From Sutcliffiella halmapala (GTDB taxonomy: Bacteria > Bacillota > Bacilli > Bacillales > Bacillaceae_I): a stretch of 64,000 bases of DNA. A model generated the notes under the pieces. It saw nothing but the letters and a program-made list of their open reading frames with translations, made no database searches and was not told the DNA's origin. The position numbers were made by a program, and so were the translations under genes. Within the stretch, counting starts at the first letter, position 1. Each line of letters starts with the position of its first letter. Of this stretch, positions 57,945-64,000 are shown piece after piece. The DNA lies in assembly GCF_002019665.1 (NCBI RefSeq), contig NZ_KV917375.1:1038390-1102389 (forward strand). The letters are read 5' to 3'.

Positions 57945-59018
57945 TTGAAGGTACCCACTCATCCATTTTCTCTCATGAAAAGGGTGTATCGAGATGTATT
58001 TCCGGTAGTTTATGAGGAATTAGGTTTTTGGAAAAAAAAAGCGCTGGATATTCCTAATCCAGAACTAAAAGCGCAGGCATTGGCAAGTATAGAGTCCAAG
58101 GCATTTCATTGTGAAGGTGGCGGAATCCTTGCTTTGCTAGCTGGTCCGAATTATAAGGAAGCAATTAAGTTTATTGTTGCTTATCAAACCATTAGTGATT
58201 ACTTAGATAATTTATGTGATCGAAGTACCTCACTTGACCCAGAGGATTTTGCCGCCTTGCATGAGTCGATGCCAGATGCGCTGACTGTTGGTGCAGCGGT
58301 AAAGAATTATTATCGCTTACGTGACGATCAGGATGATGGTGGCTATTTGGCTGAACTTGTACGAACTTGTCAACGAGTGTTGAAAGAAATGGCTAATTAT
58401 GAGATTATTTTTCCTCACTTATCAAAGCTTGCTGGATTTTATTGTGATTTACAGGTACATAAGCATGTAGTGGTTGAGGAACGTGTTCCACGGTTAGAGC
58501 AATGGTTTTCAGAATATGAAGCGGAGTTACCGTCTATGAAATGGTATGAATTCTCGGCATGCTCGGGTTCGACACTTGGGATATTTTGTCTAGTATCGCA
58601 GTCTTTTCGAAAAGACTTTACAAGTGAACATGCTGAAAAAATCGTAGGAGGTTACTTTCCATACATACAGGGGCTCCACATCTTACTTGATTACTTTATA
58701 GATCAAGAGGAGGATCGTATAGGAGGAGATTTGAATTTCTGCACCTACTATTCGGATAAGTCGGTTTTAATGGAGAGGTTAAATCATTTTTTGCAAAAGG
58801 CAGATGAACATACTGCTGGCTTGCCGTTTGAAAAATTCCACCGTTTAATCAATCGAGGATTACTAGGTGTATATCTATCTGATGGAAAGGTTCATGATTG
58901 TAAAGATGTCGCTGTAATGGCGAAAAGAATGATAAAGGCGAGTGGGGGAACCGCGTACTTTTTTTATGTAAATGGACGGGCATATCGACGGATTCAGCGG
59001 TGGAGGGAAACATCGTAG
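57945..59018 (+). CDS. ytpB: Tetraprenyl-beta-curcumene synthase YtpB
   Basis: 357-residue large-terpene synthase (DUF2600). It cyclises tetraprenyl diphosphate in the sesquarterpene pathway known from B. subtilis. Aspartate motifs are visible: DYLDNLCDR near residue 86 and the second acidic stretch DYFIDQEEDRIGGD near 248. The start is a TTG preceded by AAGGAAGTG that overlaps the end of ytpA, so translation is probably coupled. A prenyl diphosphate synthase and the squalene-hopene-type cyclase partner are not in the window. Confidence 0.9.
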   Translation: MKVPTHPFSLMKRVYRDVFPVVYEELGFWKKKALDIPNPELKAQALASIESKAFHCEGGGILALLAGPNYKEAIKFIVAYQTISDYLDNLCDRSTSLDPEDFAALHESMPDALTVGAAVKNYYRLRDDQDDGGYLAELVRTCQRVLKEMANYEIIFPHLSKLAGFYCDLQVHKHVVVEERVPRLEQWFSEYEAELPSMKWYEFSACSGSTLGIFCLVSQSFRKDFTSEHAEKIVGGYFPYIQGLHILLDYFIDQEEDRIGGDLNFCTYYSDKSVLMERLNHFLQKADEHTAGLPFEKFHRLINRGLLGVYLSDGKVHDCKDVAVMAKRMIKASGGTAYFFYVNGRAYRRIQRWRETS

Positions 59019-59038
59019 AACGCCTAGAGGAAGAGAAA

Positions 59039-59083
59039 AGCAGGAAGGATGAGTGAGTTGACCCATCCTTCCTGCTTTTTTTA
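59039..59083 (+). terminator. Terminator of ytpAB
   Basis: GCAGGAAGGATG and CATCCTTCCTGC pair over 12 bp, followed by TTTTTTTAG. Confidence 0.88.
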
Positions 59084-59172
59084 GTGTGAATATTCAGCAT
59101 ATTGTTGATAAGTACGAACGTATGATCTATAATGTTGTAGAAGAAGAAATATTAGAAATTAGGGGGAGAAGG

Positions 59173-59715
59173 ATGAAAAAAGCAGCGTTACTAATAATTG
59201 ATGTTCAAAAAGCGATGTTTAACGAGGAAAATCCAGTGTTTAACGGGGAAAAACTTATCATGAATTTGCAGCAACTAGTAATGAGTGCTCGAAAAGAGAA
59301 TATACCTATTTTCTATATTCAGCATAATGAGCCAATTGGAGAGGAATTAGAGCCAGGTTCAGAGGCGTGGGAGGTTCATCCAGGGGTTTTCCCTACTTTA
59401 ACAGATAAGTTCATCCAAAAGACTACCCCAGATTCCTTTTTAAAAACAGATTTAAATGAAGAGCTACAGAAACAAAATATCGGCCATCTAATACTAGCTG
59501 GCATTCAGAGTGATTTATGTGTAGATACAACTTGCAGAAAAGCTTTTAGCTTAGGTTATGATGTTACATTAGTGACAGACGCTCATAGCACTTGGGAATC
59601 CACCGAATTGTCAGCGCAGCAAATCATAAACCATCACAATCAAGTTTTACGGTGGTTTGCAAAAACGAAGGAAACGAAGGGAATTATCTTCCAAAATACG
59701 GAGCTAATACGGTAA
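59173..59715 (+). CDS. Isochorismatase-fold cysteine hydrolase
   Basis: 180 residues. The catalytic Asp is in LIIDVQKAMF near residue 9 and the Cys in AGIQSDLCVDTTCR near 117; a Lys near 85 would complete the triad (TTPDSFLKTD). The family includes nicotinamidases and other amidases, so the substrate is open; a link to menaquinone isochorismate is unlikely. The ATG at 59173 follows GGGGGAGAAGG. Confidence 0.83.
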   Translation: MKKAALLIIDVQKAMFNEENPVFNGEKLIMNLQQLVMSARKENIPIFYIQHNEPIGEELEPGSEAWEVHPGVFPTLTDKFIQKTTPDSFLKTDLNEELQKQNIGHLILAGIQSDLCVDTTCRKAFSLGYDVTLVTDAHSTWESTELSAQQIINHHNQVLRWFAKTKETKGIIFQNTELIR

Positions 59716-59719
59716 AGAA

Positions 59720-59753
59720 CAAAAGGTTGCCCGATGGTTGGACAACCTTTTAA
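59720..59753 (+). terminator. Terminator of the isochorismatase-fold gene
   Basis: AAAAGGTTG and CAACCTTTT pair over 9 bp; usable in both directions (the permease gene ends at 59760 on the other strand). Confidence 0.65.
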
Positions 59754-59759
59754 AATGAC

Positions 59760-60956
59760 TTAACTTACATTTTGCTGAGTTGTTTCAGCAGTTGCTGGAT
59801 TTTTCTTGAATGCAGATGCTATCACCAAAAGTGCACCTCCTGCACCAATTGCTGCTAAACTAATAGTAGCACTATTCCAGCCTAAACCTTTCCCAAAGAA
59901 AAGTAACTCGCGTAGCCCCTCTACCATAAAACGCATTGGTAGCCAAGAGTAAATCCAATCACGATAAAAAGGTGACATGAACTCAGGAGCTAACGCTAAT
60001 AAAGGGCCTCCAAAGAACAATGCGAGAACAAAAAGCGCAATCCCACGAATTCCTAACCAAGAAAGAACAGCAGAAATCATTAAGAAATAGCAAAAATAAG
60101 TAAGTGTTAAAAATAGTGCGGTATTCATCACTTGTGGGATATGCAAGCCTAGCAGTCCATCTGCTAACCAAGTTAGCCCAAAACCGACAGTAAAAGCAAG
60201 AATAGCTCCCATCATTATTTGAATGAATTTAGCCACCAGCGTTTCTTTTCGATTTAGTTCTCCGAGCTTCGTCATGGCTAAGAAGATAATCGCAGCCCCA
60301 GCAACGCTTGCCATCCATAAAGGCTGAAATAAAGACACAGGTGCATTCCCGTTCGCACTATTAGTCCCTATCTCATTCACATTTGTTACAATTTTCGCAA
60401 CAGGTGTCACGAGGCTTAAAGCCTGTTCGGCAGTGAGGGATTCGCCTTGCTGTGTAAACTCCTCTAAAGCCTGAGTTCGCAATTGGTTATTCATATTTTC
60501 CACAATACCATTGAGAATTTGTCCGGCTACGGTAGAAGCCATTGTATTCATACCCTGGTTAATGTATATGTGCAGTTCAGGAGTAGCAGGGGAGGGTGTT
60601 CTTAGCGAAACTTGTTTCTCACTAAAATCACTTGGAATAATAAGCGCCGCATAGTACAGCTGATCATTTAAACCACTAACTACTTCCTCATAGCTCTTCA
60701 TTTCTATCCAATTTACCGTTGGAACCTCTTCTGATATGGCGTTCCCATTTTCATGTATCATATCAACTATAGTCTGCCCGATATTTAATCTTGCTTGATT
60801 AGGCAATTCGAATCCTTGATCCTCGTTAACGAGTGCTATAGGTAGATTTTTTGGTGTGGGTTGTACGGTTGGAATGAGTGTTAAAGAAAAAATAAAAATA
60901 ACAGTTAACGCAATGATTGGTGCTAATAGAAATAATTTGTTTTTCATCAATTCCAT
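59760..60956 (-). CDS. ABC-2 / YhgE-Pip-type membrane protein
   Basis: 398 residues. One N-terminal span, an extracytoplasmic domain of about 190 residues (VNEDQGFELPNQARLNIG near 43-60) and five or six C-terminal spans form the ABC-2 permease / YhgE layout. Such proteins take part in export, drug efflux or, in phage hosts, adsorption. No ATPase gene is adjacent. It diverges from a TetR regulator with a palindrome between them, so it is probably that regulator's target. GGGGG precedes the ATG. Confidence 0.8.
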   Translation of the reverse strand: MELMKNKLFLLAPIIALTVIFIFSLTLIPTVQPTPKNLPIALVNEDQGFELPNQARLNIGQTIVDMIHENGNAISEEVPTVNWIEMKSYEEVVSGLNDQLYYAALIIPSDFSEKQVSLRTPSPATPELHIYINQGMNTMASTVAGQILNGIVENMNNQLRTQALEEFTQQGESLTAEQALSLVTPVAKIVTNVNEIGTNSANGNAPVSLFQPLWMASVAGAAIIFLAMTKLGELNRKETLVAKFIQIMMGAILAFTVGFGLTWLADGLLGLHIPQVMNTALFLTLTYFCYFLMISAVLSWLGIRGIALFVLALFFGGPLLALAPEFMSPFYRDWIYSWLPMRFMVEGLRELLFFGKGLGWNSATISLAAIGAGGALLVIASAFKKNPATAETTQQNVS

Positions 60957-60980
60957 GATTAAGCCCCCTTTTATAATTAA

Positions 60981-61011
60981 TGAACATCGTGTTGATTAAT
61001 GTTCACGATGT
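60981..61011. promoter_or_regulatory. Candidate operator between the permease and TetR genes
   Basis: TGAACAT...ATGTTCA and the overlapping ACATCGTG...CACGATGT are nested inverted repeats in the 179-nt divergent space, next to TATAAT at 61011. This is the expected kind of site for TetR autoregulation. Confidence 0.6.
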
Positions 61012-61135
61012 ATAATATAATTTTTATGAAAGGATAGCAATAAACAATAATGAAGGAACTGTCTATTAACTAACACAATCGTGAAAAATGTTTATTTCTA
61101 ATTAATATTTGCTACGGAATTGGGAGTTGTTTTGA

Positions 61136-61756
61136 ATGAAAGAGTCTACAGATAGGCGTGTTATTCGAACAAAGAGCATGATAAGAGATGCCTTAACGCA
61201 GTTAATGGAGGAAAAAGGATTTGAAGCGATAACAGTTAGAGATATTACATCACGAGCGGATATTAATCGCGGAACCTTTTATTTACATTATCAAGATAAA
61301 TATGATTTATTAGAGAAAAGTGAAGATGAGATTATCCGTGAAATAGAAGAACTAGGGAGAAGAGCAAAGGAGTTAGATTTAAAAGAACTTGCAAGCCTGC
61401 ATCGCGAAGGTAAACCAGTTCCATTTCTGCAAAAGCTCTTGGAATATTTACAAAGCAATGAGGCTTTGGTCAAAGTAGTTTTAGGCTCACAAGCCAACCC
61501 ATCTTTTCAAATCAAACTAAAAAATGTCATGAAAAAGAATATGCTTCAAAATATGGAGACAAAATTAAAAAAAGAAGATTTGAAAGTACCAGTAGAGTAT
61601 TTAACAGCCTATGTAATGGCTGCTAACATAGGCGTTATTCAGCATTGGCTGGAAACTGGTATGCAGTTGTCTCCACGTGAGATTTCTTTAGTTTTATCAA
61701 ATTTAACAATATTAGGGCCTTGGCAAGTAGCAGGAATAAAGCAAGAACTACTTTGA
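61136..61756 (+). CDS. TetR-family transcriptional regulator
   Basis: 206 residues. The N-terminal helix-turn-helix is typical: FEAITVRDITSRADINRGTFYLHYQDKYDLL spans about residues 28-58. The C-terminal ligand domain has no family-specific mark I can read (DUF1836-like or TetR_C_8 is possible). It is divergent from the ABC-2 permease gene, its likely target. Confidence 0.88.
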   Translation: MKESTDRRVIRTKSMIRDALTQLMEEKGFEAITVRDITSRADINRGTFYLHYQDKYDLLEKSEDEIIREIEELGRRAKELDLKELASLHREGKPVPFLQKLLEYLQSNEALVKVVLGSQANPSFQIKLKNVMKKNMLQNMETKLKKEDLKVPVEYLTAYVMAANIGVIQHWLETGMQLSPREISLVLSNLTILGPWQVAGIKQELL

Positions 61757-61811
61757 ACGAGAGTAGAGTTTTTTGACCAGACACATCCTTGTTTTCAGGA
61801 GAGCCATACAG

Positions 61812-61846
61812 AAAAAAGCAGTGCATCGGAATTAGAGTGCACTGCG
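61812..61846 (-). terminator. Terminator of mnmLM
   Basis: On the minus strand GCAGTGCA and TGCACTGC pair over 8 bp, followed by TTTTTTCTG. Confidence 0.8.
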
Positions 61847-61855
61847 ATTGTGTGG

Positions 61856-63399
<1,544 letters not shown>

Positions 63400-63579
63400 C
63401 CGTACTCCTCCTCTTTTTATATATCTGATTAATGATTTTAGCATGTTTTACGACGTTCATCCAATGCATTGAAATAGCTTAATACTTTTTATTATATTTT
63501 CCAATTGTTCATCGCATGGTCTAGTGAAAAATGAGCAAAATAAAATGGAGCATCATGATTACTTGTGAGGTGAAAAGGG

Positions 63580-63843
63580 ATGGCAACAAGAGATTCAGTA
63601 GAACAATTTATTCAGCAATTTGAAGAGGCCATACACAATGCAGAAGTGCAATACAGTGAAGCACAAAAGCTAGAACATAATAATGATACAGAATTTACAA
63701 TGGCACAGAAACAAATGGAAGCAACCTATAATGATCTAATGCATCTTTCCTTTAGTTGTAACGCACAACAACGAGAACAACTAAATCGCATGCGTCTACA
63801 ACTACAGCAACTTCAAAATGAAATGACCCTACTAAGGCATTAA
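63580..63843 (+). CDS. ytzC: YtzC-like small coiled-coil protein (DUF2524)
   Basis: 87 residues, nearly all helical with heptad character. It begins MATRDSVEQFIQQFEEAI and ends with NAQQREQLNRMRLQLQQLQN, very like B. subtilis YtzC. Function unknown. AGGTGAAAAGGG precedes the ATG. Divergent from mnmL, as in B. subtilis. Confidence 0.85.
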   Translation: MATRDSVEQFIQQFEEAIHNAEVQYSEAQKLEHNNDTEFTMAQKQMEATYNDLMHLSFSCNAQQREQLNRMRLQLQQLQNEMTLLRH

Positions 63844-63859
63844 AAAGGAGACTATCTTG

Positions 63860-64000
63860 GTGAAAAAACGTTCCAAACAAAATAACCCAGAACAAAAAAC
63901 AAAAAATGCCGAAAACAGCGTGGAAATGGGAGTGGAGTACAATCCCATTAAAGAAGTAAAACAAAAGAACCTAAAGCGTGCCCAACCAATTAAATCTAAA
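63860..64000 (+). CDS. Partial small basic protein, cut by window end
   Basis: Starts GTG at 63860 (or TTG one codon upstream) behind AAAAGGAG, 17 nt after ytzC. 47 codons are visible without a stop. The reading is basic and polar (MKKRSKQNNPEQKTKNAENS, later YNPIKEVKQKN). It cannot be assigned to a family from this piece. Confidence 0.5.
   Translation, partial: MKKRSKQNNPEQKTKNAENSVEMGVEYNPIKEVKQKNLKRAQPIKSK

Overview
The window is low-G+C Firmicute DNA, almost certainly from the Bacillaceae. The evidence is a Bacillus-type rRNA operon end followed by a long tRNA cluster in the order of B. subtilis trnB, AGGAGG-type ribosome binding sites with frequent TTG/GTG starts, and gene order very like the B. 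subtilis yt* region (glg, men, mnt, ytiB-luxS, ytkD, ytlACD, pckA-metK-asnB, ytoA-ytpAB-ytqAB, ytzC). I cannot name the species.

Layout. 1-4520: 3' end of a 23S rRNA gene, 5S rRNA and 22 intact tRNA genes. Three of these (Lys, Phe, second Thr) are each preceded by a 26-nt copy of their own 5' end joined to a related 106-152-nt insert; this is the least explained structure in the window. 4903-6669: a PhnA-like zinc-ribbon protein and a sarcosine / N-methyltryptophan oxidase. 7159-15118: glycogen operon glgB-C-D-A-P. 15208-17293: a class 3 lipase and a YteA-type zinc-finger protein. 17420-26452: menaquinone genes, menA reading away from menF-D-H-B and menE-C. 26834-30875: mntABCD manganese transporter. 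31056-35937: metal homeostasis block, with DUF1540 and DUF2325 genes flanking a Fur-type double operator, a decayed cytochrome bd subunit II, and three genes (CobW-family GTPase, His-rich ZnuA, ZagA-like GTPase) that each carry a near-perfect Zur operator. 36096-42749: beta-carbonic anhydrase, yidD, luxS, a YraQ-type permease pair, ytzI, dps, a holin-like protein and a Nudix hydrolase. 42781-48174: ytlDCA transporter, ytmA hydrolase, pckA. 48437-49986: SAM riboswitch with a greatly enlarged P3 region, then metK. 50203-52423: an ABC-F gene with a 43-codon leader peptide and an attenuator-type terminator. 52562-64000: asnB, a glycosyltransferase, a PAP2 phosphatase, ytoA, ytpA-ytpB, an isochorismatase-fold hydrolase, a TetR regulator divergent from an ABC-2 permease, mnmL-mnmM, ytzC and a gene cut by the window end.

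How the genes work together. The glg genes form one tightly packed unit for glycogen synthesis and turnover. The men genes take chorismate to demethylmenaquinone, although menB and menE are separated by a terminator and a GC-rich repeat. Metal supply is a theme: manganese import (mnt), zinc import and delivery (ZnuA plus two CobW GTPases under Zur), and an iron-type operator before DUF2325. MnmL and MnmM finish the wobble modification mnm5s2U34, and tRNA-Glu(TTC) in this window is a plausible substrate.

Between genes there are at least four repeat families: a GC-rich hairpin element (three full copies and one decayed) whose outer stems differ in sequence but stay paired; a CTTATGCTTGTCGGAGC element (two copies); a GGCACC-ended motif (two copies); and five GACGAATG boxes at an exact 21-bp period behind ytmA.
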